Shown: positions 1 through 7,638 of the stretch, piece by piece
How positions within the stretch are numbered: position 1 is the stretch's first letter
How the letters are laid out: the number at the start of each line of letters is the position of its first letter
Assembly: GCF_024498075.1 (NCBI RefSeq)
Contig: NZ_JANHOF010000001.1
Coordinates: 620,001 to 684,000 of the forward strand
Direction: 5' to 3'
DNA length: 64,000 nt
Origin: Paenibacillus mendelii
GTDB lineage: Bacteria > Bacillota > Bacilli > Paenibacillales > Paenibacillaceae
Program-made: the position numbers and the translations under genes
The notes under the pieces: generated by a model
Told to the model about the DNA's origin: nothing
The model's input: the letters and a program-made list of their open reading frames with translations, nothing else
Database searches by the model: none

Positions 1-125
1 AACTGCGCCCGGTCGTGATCCAAATACGTTGTCGCAGCGCCGTTGAGACGGTACAACCATTTGAATGGCGTGCCTGCAGGAGGAGGGACATAGAACCATT
101 TTTGGTTGGCGCGTCGATTTGCTAT
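1..125 (-). other. Possible coding fragment at the left edge
   Basis: The minus strand is open from a TAA at 128-126 to the window edge and translates to natural-looking sequence (KWFYVPPPAGTPFKWLY and onward), but it has no start codon after the TAA. It may be the 5' end of a decayed gene, a frameshifted gene, or chance. I recognise no family. The rest of 126-214 holds the untranslated region of the next gene, with an AAGGAG about 10 bases before its ATG. Confidence 0.25.
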
Positions 126-214
126 TTACAGCATATGAGCCCCGTGTTAACGTATATCTGTATCTGAAATGGAAGTTCCAGGAAGAGATTTTCCAGAAGT
201 AAGGAGAACAATTC

Positions 215-787
215 ATGACACCGATAAAGGTGATGCTGGTGGAAGACGATCCGTTCTGGCAGACCCATCTAGCAGACGATCTCTCTCACATATCCGATAT
301 CGAGGTCGTATGTACGGCAGCTAACAAGGAAGAATGCCTGCATGCCGTACAAACCTTCGATATCGATGTCATTTTGATGGATATCAACTTAACCGCGAAT
401 CACCTCGATGGCCTAGATGCCGCCCAGGAAATTTGGCAGATGCCAAACCCCGCCAAAATCATCATGCTAACCTCCCTGCAAGAAGCGGAAGTGATCGTCA
501 AATCGTTTCAGTGCGGCGCCGCCAACTTCATCAATAAATCAAGCTTGGGCGATGTCGTGCAGGCGATTCGCGACGCGCATGCGAACAAGTCATCAATCCA
601 TCCCGACGCGGCTTCCTCCCTCATCCACGAAATTCAATTGATGGCTCTAACCCCTATGGAAAGACAAGTATATGAGCTCAAGAAGCAGGGAATGAACAAA
701 ATCGAAATTGCCCAAGCGCTGCAAAAATCATTCAATACGGTCAAAACGCAGTTGAAAAGCATTCGGAACAAGCTGAGCATCCGTTGA
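215..787 (+). CDS. Two-component response regulator, REC plus LuxR-type HTH
   Basis: A 190-aa NarL/FixJ-type response regulator. The receiver domain (about residues 4-120) has the acidic pocket E10-D11-D12, the phosphoacceptor D56 in ILMDIN, and a Lys in the FINKSS stretch. A LuxR-type helix-turn-helix fills the C-terminus (about 143-189, with TPMERQVYEL and NTVKTQLKSI). An AAGGAG lies 8-10 bases before the ATG. The sensor kinase begins 39 bp after the stop, and a second, paralogous kinase follows at 3259. No other regulator is nearby, so both kinases may feed this one protein. Targets are unknown; the secreted protein at 2599 is an obvious candidate. The family call is firm and the signal is not known. 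Confidence 0.93.
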   Translation: MTPIKVMLVEDDPFWQTHLADDLSHISDIEVVCTAANKEECLHAVQTFDIDVILMDINLTANHLDGLDAAQEIWQMPNPAKIIMLTSLQEAEVIVKSFQCGAANFINKSSLGDVVQAIRDAHANKSSIHPDAASSLIHEIQLMALTPMERQVYELKKQGMNKIEIAQALQKSFNTVKTQLKSIRNKLSIR

Positions 788-826
788 TCGGCCGGTTCGA
801 ATTATAACGACGAGACGGGGTTCGCA

Positions 827-2254
827 ATGATTGTTTATGTTTGCATGTTTCTTTCGCTCTGGACAATGGGCGTCATCATCATCCGCCTCAGCAACAGCCG
901 TTACGGCCGCTCTCACGGTTATACCCTGCTTGCGGCCGGCTGCGGCAGCTTCGCCTTTTCGCTGGAACTCACCATCTTGCCCTTCCTCTCACAAATAAGC
1001 GAAGTCCCGTCCTTTCTAGCCGAATCGCTTCGCATCCTCAGCATCGCGGCATGCTACGTCTACTGGATCGTCTTCCCGTACTGCTACTGGCTGACAGCCG
1101 TTTATTTCAGCGAACTGAATAACCGGTCCCGCTGGCACCGGCTGCTCATGCTTCCTGCCTTCGTTTCAGCAATCTATCATCTCGCTTCTTATCCGCTGCA
1201 TGAAATTCACATCGAATTTCTCCGTGTGCCTGCGGCTGTTTATTTCGCTTTTGGAATCTCTCTTTACATATGGGCTTATCTGAAGGAAAAGCAGCTCTTC
1301 ATGAAACAAATCAAATTCCGCACCGTCGTCGTGTTCAATTCGGCGATCGTCTGGGCGTTCATTTCCGATTTTGCCGGCATGTCTTTGATCACGGCAGCGC
1401 CGTCCGCGTTTACAGTCGTGAGCAACGATGTCTGGAAGTACAACTATTGGCTCATTGCCGGACTCGTCGGGTTTCATCTTTATTTCGGGGCTCGTTATGG
1501 ATTTCTCGGCGTGAAAATGAGACTGCAGCGGCAAAAATACAATTATTCCATGCGCGCCCTGACGATGGGAACCACCATACTCAATCAATCGCTGAAGAAC
1601 GAAATTCAAAAGATCAATCAGCTCGGCGAACAATCCAAACGGCTGGCGGCCGAAGAGAATCGGGACGAAGCGCTGCAGACGGTCGGAAGTCTATCCGGCG
1701 TTGCCGTTCATCTTCTTACTGTTCTGAACCGGATCAAGGATAAGGCGGACGACATTCATCTGCAGGAAACCGAAGTGCCGATTTGCCCGCTGCTGCAGGA
1801 GCTGGTCTCTGAGATGCAGCTTCTGCTGCGAGAGCGGAATTTGCAAGTTCAGACCGATTTTCGCATCGACGCGACGCTGAGATGCGACCGTACCCATATC
1901 CGGGAAATGTTCAGCAACCTGCTGCTCAATGCGGCAGAAGCTGTGGAGCCGGGGAAGGGCTTGATCTCCGTACGTACGGAAAGTCAGGGAAAACGGGTCA
2001 TCGTTGAAATTGCGGATAACGGCTGCGGCATACCGAAGAAAGATTTCTCGAGGGTGTTCGAGCCGTTCTATACGACCAAGCACGACTCGTCCCATTACGG
2101 TCTTGGGCTCAGTTATTGCAGCAGCGTCATGCGCAAGCATGACGGCAGCGTCTCGATCGCGGGCAGCGCAGCGGGAACAGGAACGACAATCGCCGTCGTG
2201 ATTCCAGGCAGCCGGGTAATCTGCCGGACAGAACCTGGTGCCAAGGCAAAATAA
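827..2254 (+). CDS. Seven-helix sensor kinase lacking the phosphoacceptor His
   Basis: A 475-aa membrane sensor kinase. About seven hydrophobic segments fill residues 2-222, as in ComP-like peptide sensors, followed by a dimerisation helix and a HATPase domain. The N box (SNLLLNAAEAV), G1 box (IADNGCGIP) and G2 box (HYGLGLSYC) are intact, so ATP binding is expected. At the position where its paralogue at 3259 has LNHSLKNE, this protein reads LNQSLKNE: the likely phosphorylated His is Gln254. The upstream YDHSM of the paralogue is also YNYSM here. It could phosphorylate its partner in trans, act as a phosphatase, or be a regulatory pseudokinase. The ATG at 827 gives an N-terminus that aligns with the paralogue; its ribosome site is weak. 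Gene neighbours are the regulator upstream and the secreted protein downstream. Confidence 0.9.
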   Translation: MIVYVCMFLSLWTMGVIIIRLSNSRYGRSHGYTLLAAGCGSFAFSLELTILPFLSQISEVPSFLAESLRILSIAACYVYWIVFPYCYWLTAVYFSELNNRSRWHRLLMLPAFVSAIYHLASYPLHEIHIEFLRVPAAVYFAFGISLYIWAYLKEKQLFMKQIKFRTVVVFNSAIVWAFISDFAGMSLITAAPSAFTVVSNDVWKYNYWLIAGLVGFHLYFGARYGFLGVKMRLQRQKYNYSMRALTMGTTILNQSLKNEIQKINQLGEQSKRLAAEENRDEALQTVGSLSGVAVHLLTVLNRIKDKADDIHLQETEVPICPLLQELVSEMQLLLRERNLQVQTDFRIDATLRCDRTHIREMFSNLLLNAAEAVEPGKGLISVRTESQGKRVIVEIADNGCGIPKKDFSRVFEPFYTTKHDSSHYGLGLSYCSSVMRKHDGSVSIAGSAAGTGTTIAVVIPGSRVICRTEPGAKAK

Positions 2255-2598
2255 GCCGCCCGCAGGGTGAAAAAAGTTCATCCTCCCGCATTCTGTTCCC
2301 TCCCCTTATAATTCAAAACAGAGCGAATGAGAGGAACGGATGGGCGGCTCGGAAACGGTGGCCGACCGGTAGGCTGACGCGATGTCCGGCAAACGCCCAT
2401 CCGATTCTCGCATGATGATCTCCTTGCTTGATTGCAAAATGGACACTGGAGGTGAACAAGATTTCCGGAGGAAACGCGAAGCTTGCCGATGAACACGATT
2501 CGGCCGGACACCCCGGCCTGTGATGAATCGGAGCCAAGCTCGATGGCATGTTAAGTTTTTCAATATCAATGAACGATATGAAGGAGGATTTCATTACA
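2255..2598 (+). other. 344-bp leader region before the secreted protein, with long-range inverted repeat
   Basis: No credible gene is seen here. The strongest structure is a perfect 10-bp inverted repeat, CGGATGGGCG at 2337-2346 and CGCCCATCCG at 2394-2403, closing a 47-nt GC-rich interval. A second, short GGCCGG/CCGGCC hairpin lies at 2502-2518. The region probably holds the promoter and untranslated leader of the secreted protein gene. I compared it by eye with c-di-GMP, c-di-AMP and THF riboswitch cores and found no match. Confidence 0.5.
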
Positions 2599-3186
2599 AT
2601 GTCCAAGATCAAACCTTTTCTGTTAACGATTATGATTGCAATCGCAGCGCTGGTAGCAGTTATACCTGCATCTGCACGTATGGGTGAGGATGTCGAGCCT
2701 GGTGGTGGAGGCGGTGGAGGTTCGTACCCGCCTCCGACTTCGACAAGTACCGGTAATTCCCTGACTCAGGAGTCCTCCTGGCAAAGCTCGAACGGCGGAC
2801 GCTATATGTATACAAAAGCAACGCTGCAGCGCGCAGGGGCATTGGCGGGCCAACTGGATGTCGTCACCCGCACGAAGAACAATGTCAAACTGACCGGCTT
2901 TACCGGCGGCGTATTTATTTTGCTGCGCAATATCGACGGTGCCGTTATCGGCGCAACGTCCATTCAGAAATTCGGCGTGGACGGCCAATGGATCGGACGC
3001 TACGACCGCACGGATTACTGGTCATGGTCCTTCGATCCGCAAGTAGCCGCCGCAACACATTCGATCGAAATCATTCAACAGCATTCCGCCAAGGAGCTGG
3101 ATGATCAGCTCGCTTATTGGCAAAGTACCATATGCGGCAATCTGGAACGGCTGGGATTGCCCAAACCTCCTTACGGCTGCCCATAA
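2599..3186 (+). CDS. Small secreted glycine-rich protein between two sensor kinases
   Basis: A 195-aa exported protein of no family I recognise. The start at 2599 is set by AAGGAGG at 2581-2587; an ATG further upstream (2548) has no ribosome site and would spoil the signal peptide. Residues 1-26 form a typical Sec signal (KIKPFLLTIMIAIAALVAVIPASA) with cleavage after ASA. Then come a Gly7 run, a Pro/Ser/Thr linker, and a globular part of about 130 residues rich in aromatic and charged positions. The only two cysteines lie near the C-terminus (CGNLERLGLPKPPYGC) and could close a small disulfide loop. Its position between paralogous membrane kinases suggests a ligand, a ligand-binding partner or an output of the system; that is inference. 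A strong hairpin follows its stop codon. Confidence 0.8.
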   Translation: MSKIKPFLLTIMIAIAALVAVIPASARMGEDVEPGGGGGGGSYPPPTSTSTGNSLTQESSWQSSNGGRYMYTKATLQRAGALAGQLDVVTRTKNNVKLTGFTGGVFILLRNIDGAVIGATSIQKFGVDGQWIGRYDRTDYWSWSFDPQVAAATHSIEIIQQHSAKELDDQLAYWQSTICGNLERLGLPKPPYGCP

Positions 3187-3195
3187 ACAATGTCT

Positions 3196-3235
3196 GCAGC
3201 CGCGGTCAATAACCGCGGCTGCTTTACGTATTTTC
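3196..3235 (+). terminator. GC-rich terminator hairpin between the secreted protein and kinase 2
   Basis: GCAGCCGCGGT (3196-3206) and ACCGCGGCTGC (3212-3222) pair perfectly over 11 bp around a 5-nt loop, followed by a broken T run (TTTACGTATTTTC). It begins 10 bp after the stop of the secreted protein and ends 24 bp before the ribosome site of kinase 2, so it should limit read-through and make the secreted protein more abundant than the kinase. Confidence 0.75.
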
Positions 3236-3258
3236 TTAACCGAGGAGGCCGAACCGCT

Positions 3259-4692
3259 TTGCTAATTGTAGTCATGTTCGCATCATTATGGGCGACGGCT
3301 GTCGTTCTTTTGCTCATTTATCCTCGCGACGTCTATACACGCTGGGTCAGCGCCATGTTTCTCACCGGCGGCTGCAGCGGGTGTGCCGTATCGATACATG
3401 CCGTCATGATTCCCTTTATGCATCGTAACGGATTCGATACCGTAACAAGCGACGGTCTTCTGGGTCTGATCAGCTTCAACCTGATGTCCATCCAGCTTCA
3501 TTTTCTCAGTTATGCCTGCCTGATGAGCTCGATTGTGTTCAACAAATCGCTGGCGGGCAGGCCGCTATGGCTGGCTGGCGTACTCCTGCTGCTGCCTCCT
3601 CTCGGCTTGCTTGTATTCGAGCAATGGGCGCCGGGCTTTGTAATCGAGCTTCAGATACTCCGTATATACGCTGGCGTATACATTGGAAGCAGCTTTATTC
3701 TTTATATCCTCGGCTGCACCCGGGAGATGAACCGGCGGGCCAAGTATAACCAATTCCGCACGACTGCTCTCTATATTCCTGTTCTATTATGGATCTACGT
3801 CAGTTATTATTTGAATGTCGATCGGATTCAACTGGATAACGGCGGACTGACGATCGTCGGCAGCGGATGGTGGCGTTATAATTATGCGATCATCTTTCTG
3901 CTGCTCGCCGCGATGGTCTTTTTTGGCCTTCGATACGGAATTCTAGGCATCAAGCTGATCTTCGAACGGCATCTCTACGATCATTCCATGAAGACGCTGA
4001 CGCAAGGAACATCCATTCTGAATCATTCGCTCAAGAACGAGATCCAGAAAATCGTCTACTTGAGCGAGCGCATCCAATCGCAATTGGGGGACGATCATTA
4101 CGACAAGGCTGTCTGGTCGATCGATCAGCTGTTCCCGATTACCAGCCATATGCTTCGAATGGTCGAGCAAATGAAGGAAAAGGCCGACATCATTACACTG
4201 CGCGAAAATAACGTGCGAATCGCCGAGCTTCTCGACGTTTCTCTGATGTCCTTGCAGCCGATGACGGACATCAAACACATCCGCGTCCACAAACAGTACG
4301 AGTGCGACCCCGTAGTACAATGCGACCCGCTGCATATTTCGGAGGCGTTCAGCAATTTATGCATGAATGCGTTAGAGGCGATGGAAGACGGCAAAGGTGT
4401 ACTTTGTATTCGGCTGTACATGAGCAAAAAGATGCCTGTCATCGAAATAAGCGACAACGGTACGGGAATTCCTCCCGAGCAAGTCGACCGCATTTTCACA
4501 CCCTTCTTCACCTCGAAGAAAGGCCCCAACCATTACGGTCTCGGCCTCAGCTATTGCTATGGCGTCCTTCAAAAGAGCGGCGGTTCCATCAAAGTCGTTC
4601 AAACGGCTCCCGGACAAGGAACGACGTTCGCCATGACCCTTCCTAAACGAAAAGTGATCGCCTGCCCCAGCCTTGAAACTATTTCTTCATGA
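3259..4692 (+). CDS. Seven-helix sensor histidine kinase, paralogue of the kinase at 827
   Basis: A 477-aa sensor kinase. An upstream in-frame ATG at 3190 falls before the terminator hairpin, so I place the start at the TTG at 3259, preceded by GAGGAGG at 3242-3248. This gives an N-terminus (LLIVVMFASLWATAVV) that lines up with the first kinase (MIVYVCMFLSLWTMGV). About seven membrane helices precede a dimerisation helix with the probable phosphoacceptor H256 (LNHSLKNEIQKI). The HATPase domain has N box (SNLCMNALEAM), G1 (ISDNGTGIP) and G2 (HYGLGLSYC). Unlike its paralogue it looks fully competent. Likely partners are the other kinase, the regulator at 215 and possibly the secreted protein at 2599. 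The stimulus is unknown. Confidence 0.9.
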   Translation: MLIVVMFASLWATAVVLLLIYPRDVYTRWVSAMFLTGGCSGCAVSIHAVMIPFMHRNGFDTVTSDGLLGLISFNLMSIQLHFLSYACLMSSIVFNKSLAGRPLWLAGVLLLLPPLGLLVFEQWAPGFVIELQILRIYAGVYIGSSFILYILGCTREMNRRAKYNQFRTTALYIPVLLWIYVSYYLNVDRIQLDNGGLTIVGSGWWRYNYAIIFLLLAAMVFFGLRYGILGIKLIFERHLYDHSMKTLTQGTSILNHSLKNEIQKIVYLSERIQSQLGDDHYDKAVWSIDQLFPITSHMLRMVEQMKEKADIITLRENNVRIAELLDVSLMSLQPMTDIKHIRVHKQYECDPVVQCDPLHISEAFSNLCMNALEAMEDGKGVLCIRLYMSKKMPVIEISDNGTGIPPEQVDRIFTPFFTSKKGPNHYGLGLSYCYGVLQKSGGSIKVVQTAPGQGTTFAMTLPKRKVIACPSLETISS

Positions 4693-4913
4693 CGGTTTCG
4701 CACTTCTGTGCATGGTATGCCATCTTTCGCACGCAGCATGGCTTCCCCAAGCTTATCTGTCATTATCAGGCCTTCTAAATCCGGCAAAATGCGGGGTTCG
4801 GAAGGCTTGATGGGCGATCCGCGATGCTTGTCCAAAAAGACAATATCCATATCTGGATATATATTCTATAATAAGTTCTGAACCCTATTCTCCTATAGAA
4901 AGGATTGTGTATA

Positions 4914-6137
4914 ATGACAAATGAAAGCGGTAACAAAATGAGCAGACGGCAGGCCCTCGCCACGCTCAGTGTCTCGACTGCCGCACTGGCCGCAGGGATG
5001 CTTCTCCCGCCGCAGACCGCCTCGGCAACCGTGCCGTCTACGGTTATCAATGTGCTGGATCATGGCGCGGTTGGCGACGGCGTGACGAACGACTCCCCTT
5101 CCGTCGCTGCGGCCGTTGCTGCACTGCCTGCCAACGGCGGGGTGCTCTATTTTCCTGCTGGGAGATACGTACTGAACCAGCCCGTGACCCTTGCGAACAA
5201 GGATGTTACCGTACGGGGTGACGGCATGCAGCTGTCGCAGCTGTTCTTCCCTGCCAGCAGCGGCATTGTGTACAGCACGACGAATCAGTTCAACGACGCC
5301 CTGCAGGTGGAGGATTTATGTCTGGTCACCGTCTCGGACAATCTGTATGTCGGCATTAAAGCGACCTATCCGAACAATGTAGGCAGCCCCTGGAAAAATA
5401 CGATCATCGAGCGCGTTATGCTGTCCGGCACGACATCGATCGGCGAGTATAATAACGGCGGCAACAACTGCAACTCGGGGCCGCAGAATTGGCAGGCCGG
5501 CATCGAGCTTGAGAACAGCGCCGTCTCCCATGTCCGGGACTGCGTGGTGCGCGGGAGCGGAGGACACGGCATCCTCTTGAAAGGCTATACAGTGGATATT
5601 CTGATCCACGGCTGCAAATTTTACGGCGCATCGGAAGCCATCTATAAAGTCGGACCGTCCGAAGGTATCATCATCGACAACTGTATGGGCATCAACGTCG
5701 GCACATTCGTCTACCTGAACCCGAACGCCACGTCGAATGCCGGAGTCTATGCCTCGATCCAGAACTGTCATGCCAATTACTTCAACAATGGCATTATCAT
5801 CAATTATCATCCGCAGATGTTCATGAGCAACTGCCTGTTCTATAAGAACGGCACCTTGAACGGCGGCTTCGATGTCCTATTGAACGGATGCGAACGCAGC
5901 CATATCACGAACTCGACGTTCATCGTTCGGGCCTCTACCGGATATGGCAACGGCATCGTCGTCCAGAACAGCAGCTCTGTGCTGATTCAAGGCAATATCA
6001 TTCAGGAGCGGGAAACCGCCGTCTGGTTGCAGGCGTCGTCCTCCGATTGCATGGTGCAGAACAACCGGATCAGCGGGAATGCCTCGAACATTCTGAATCT
6101 GGGCACGAACAATTTGATCGGGCAAAATCTCCATTAG
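4914..6137 (+). CDS. Tat-exported right-handed beta-helix (pectate-lyase-like) protein
   Basis: A 407-aa secreted protein. The start ATG at 4914 has AGAAAGGA nine bases upstream; an in-frame TTG at 4905 lies inside that ribosome site. Residues 10-40 carry a twin-arginine signal (SRRQALATLSVS, then a hydrophobic stretch ending TASA). The mature part opens with the DHGAVGDGVTNDSPSVAAAV motif of the pectate lyase 3/rhamnogalacturonase superfamily and continues as Asn-rich beta-helix rungs (for example IIIDNCMGINVG and ITNSTF). It probably cleaves or binds an acidic polysaccharide outside the cell; the substrate cannot be read from sequence. It follows the two-component genes after 221 bp and ends before a bidirectional terminator. 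Confidence 0.88.
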   Translation: MTNESGNKMSRRQALATLSVSTAALAAGMLLPPQTASATVPSTVINVLDHGAVGDGVTNDSPSVAAAVAALPANGGVLYFPAGRYVLNQPVTLANKDVTVRGDGMQLSQLFFPASSGIVYSTTNQFNDALQVEDLCLVTVSDNLYVGIKATYPNNVGSPWKNTIIERVMLSGTTSIGEYNNGGNNCNSGPQNWQAGIELENSAVSHVRDCVVRGSGGHGILLKGYTVDILIHGCKFYGASEAIYKVGPSEGIIIDNCMGINVGTFVYLNPNATSNAGVYASIQNCHANYFNNGIIINYHPQMFMSNCLFYKNGTLNGGFDVLLNGCERSHITNSTFIVRASTGYGNGIVVQNSSSVLIQGNIIQERETAVWLQASSSDCMVQNNRISGNASNILNLGTNNLIGQNLH

Positions 6138-6248
6138 CGCGATAGAGGCAACGCATACAACCACAACGTTCGGCGAGAATGGATACGAAGTAAGAGATTC
6201 ACCCACCTGATGCATTCGCTTCCACTTAGGGTTTGTAGGAGTAGAACA

Positions 6249-6272
6249 ACCTTACCGGCCTGCCGGTAAGGT
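6249..6272. repeat. Tight perfect palindrome
   Basis: ACCTTACCGGC (6249-6259) and GCCGGTAAGGT (6262-6272) are perfect 11-bp complements separated by only two bases. Such a near-continuous palindrome would extrude as a hairpin. It may assist termination of the beta-helix gene. Confidence 0.6.
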
Positions 6273-6279
6273 AAGAAGC

Positions 6280-6342
6280 GGCGTTACAGCGAGGCATGTC
6301 GGCGAATGCTCGAGCTGTAACGCCGTTTATGGGCGTAACAGC
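6280..6342. repeat. GGCGTTACAGC repeat set
   Basis: GGCGTTACAGC (6280-6290) is perfectly inverted as GCTGTAACGCC (6314-6324) and recurs with one change in direct orientation as GGCGTAACAGC (6332-6342). Three near-identical 11-mers within 63 bp suggest a REP-like intergenic element or a protein binding array. Confidence 0.5.
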
Positions 6343-6435
6343 AAAACTCGCTCTACTAGCGGGCTCCGCTCCCTAACCCGCGAAAGAAAGAATCCGATGC
6401 GGCGTTCGTCAGCTCCGCGCAGCGGCTCACACAGG

Positions 6436-6465
6436 AAAAAACCACGATCAGCATCGTGGTTTTTT
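6436..6465. terminator. Bidirectional terminator
   Basis: A 13-bp perfect stem (AAAAAACCACGAT, 6436-6448; ATCGTGGTTTTTT, 6453-6465) with a 4-nt loop gives a T run on both strands. It serves the beta-helix gene on the plus strand and the PLP enzyme, whose stop is at 6487, on the minus strand. Confidence 0.9.
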
Positions 6466-6486
6466 CACTCCAACTTCCAACAACAA

Positions 6487-7626
6487 CTATTCCACAGGCC
6501 CAAGCTCCCTAAACCGCTCAATGATGATCGGAATTTCGTCATCCTTCACATGCAGCGGATTTAAGAAAAATTGATTCGATCCGTCCCTTGCGAGTCCGAT
6601 CAGAACAGCGGGTTCTCCGCTCTTCATGCGCTGCATAATGCTCTCCGCCGTCCTGCCGGTTCCGCGCATATCGAACATCGCATACGGATAATCCTGTCCC
6701 GTCGGTCCGGGGTAGACCCGGTTCGTGCTGTATCCGAGAGCGGCGAGCTCGTTGCAGAAGGTCTCCACGACCCTCTCGTGCCGGCTGCGTATCTCCTCAT
6801 GATCATGCTTCAAATACAGCTCGATCGCCGCGTACAGTCCAGCCATCTCTTCCCTGCCTACCTTCATCGGCCGGCCAATCGTATCGGAGGCAGGCCCTGC
6901 CTGCAAGCGGCACATCAAGACGAGCTCCTTCCTCCCGACAATGAGCCCGGTCGATTGAGGACCCATGAGCGTCTTCCCACCGGAGAAGATAACGAGATCG
7001 ACGCCCCGCTGCGTGTACCTCCACAAATTATGAACGGGTGGCAGCTGAGCGGCCGCATCCACGATGACGGCCGTCCCTTTGCTGCGCGCGATGCGGACAA
7101 CCTCATCCAACGGCAGCGCTTTGCGAATGAAGGCGCTCGTATCGAAGTAGAGGATGCAGGCGGTCCGCGGTCCAATCGCATCCTCAAGCTCGCGGGCAGT
7201 CGTACCCGCCTCGCTGCCGATTTCCACGATCGTGACACCTAGATGAGCCACCGTCATATCGAATCCGTTCCGCTGGCATCGGTGAATGATTACCTCATTG
7301 CGAAGCCCCTCCAGATGGGGAAAAGCCCGCCTCTTCGCAGGATCCTCACCGGCTATACAGGCCGCCACCGTAAGGGCAAGTCCGGCTGCCGCACCGCTGG
7401 TTACCATCGCGGCCTCGTTACGGGTCAGCTCGGCAATTCTCTCTCCGATTCGGTCATGCAATACATCGAGCTCGACAAAATGCTCGGCAGCTTGTCTCAT
7501 GGCTTCCAGAACTGCTGGCGGCATTCGTGATCCGCCAATTGTCGTATAGGAATCCGCCGCATTGATGAAAGGACGAATTCCCAGCCGGCTGTAGATATGG
7601 TTGTCTTCCACATGAATCCCCCTCAT
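6487..7626 (-). CDS. SelA/DgaE-like PLP-dependent enzyme
   Basis: A 379-aa fold-type I PLP enzyme of the SelA-like group that includes D-glucosaminate-6-phosphate ammonia-lyase (DgaE). The Schiff-base lysine is K218 in FSGGKTLMGPQS, with D190 in VIVDAAAQ binding the pyridine nitrogen and the group-typical opening RPFINAADSYTTIGGSRMP at 18-36. Such enzymes eliminate ammonia from an amino sugar acid or amino acid phosphate. A GTG at 7611 preceded by AGGGGG is an alternative start. It lies 12 bp after the ABC permease and ends the Lpl operon. The amidohydrolase family at 13433 often partners DgaE-like enzymes, which hints at one deacylation-deamination pathway. The substrate is not determined. 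Confidence 0.85.
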   Translation of the reverse strand: MRGIHVEDNHIYSRLGIRPFINAADSYTTIGGSRMPPAVLEAMRQAAEHFVELDVLHDRIGERIAELTRNEAAMVTSGAAAGLALTVAACIAGEDPAKRRAFPHLEGLRNEVIIHRCQRNGFDMTVAHLGVTIVEIGSEAGTTARELEDAIGPRTACILYFDTSAFIRKALPLDEVVRIARSKGTAVIVDAAAQLPPVHNLWRYTQRGVDLVIFSGGKTLMGPQSTGLIVGRKELVLMCRLQAGPASDTIGRPMKVGREEMAGLYAAIELYLKHDHEEIRSRHERVVETFCNELAALGYSTNRVYPGPTGQDYPYAMFDMRGTGRTAESIMQRMKSGEPAVLIGLARDGSNQFFLNPLHVKDDEIPIIIERFRELGPVE

Positions 7627-7638
7627 GCTTTGTTGACC

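Larger units (their letters stand above)
6138..6486. other. 349-bp convergent intergenic region with palindromes
   Basis: No gene is seen. The region lies between convergent genes and contains three nested structures listed separately: a tight 11-bp palindrome at 6249-6272, a GGCGTTACAGC repeat set at 6280-6342 and a terminator at 6436-6465. Between 6343 and 6430 is GC-rich DNA with ACTAGCGGGCTCCGCTCCC-type short inverted segments, which resembles repeated intergenic DNA but cannot be confirmed from one copy. Confidence 0.5.

Noticed and set aside
1691-2281. 196-codon minus-strand frame opposite the first kinase
   Set aside because: Antisense to conserved N, G1 and G2 boxes; no start context.
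2451-2522. Short GTG-started peptide of 23 codons upstream of the secreted protein
   Set aside because: The only GGAGG overlaps the GTG itself, so it cannot serve it, and the sequence shows no signal or conserved feature.
3190-3258. ATG at 3190 as the start of kinase 2
   Set aside because: The extra 23 codons are the terminator hairpin of the preceding gene; GAGGAGG-TTG at 3259 restores alignment with the paralogue.
4599-4850. Minus-strand 83-codon frame (MDIVFLDKHRGSPIKPSEP onward) behind the kinase 2 gene
   Set aside because: The N-terminal part reads like protein, but there is no ribosome site, the 3' half runs antisense into the kinase gene, and I recognise no family. It could be a gene remnant.
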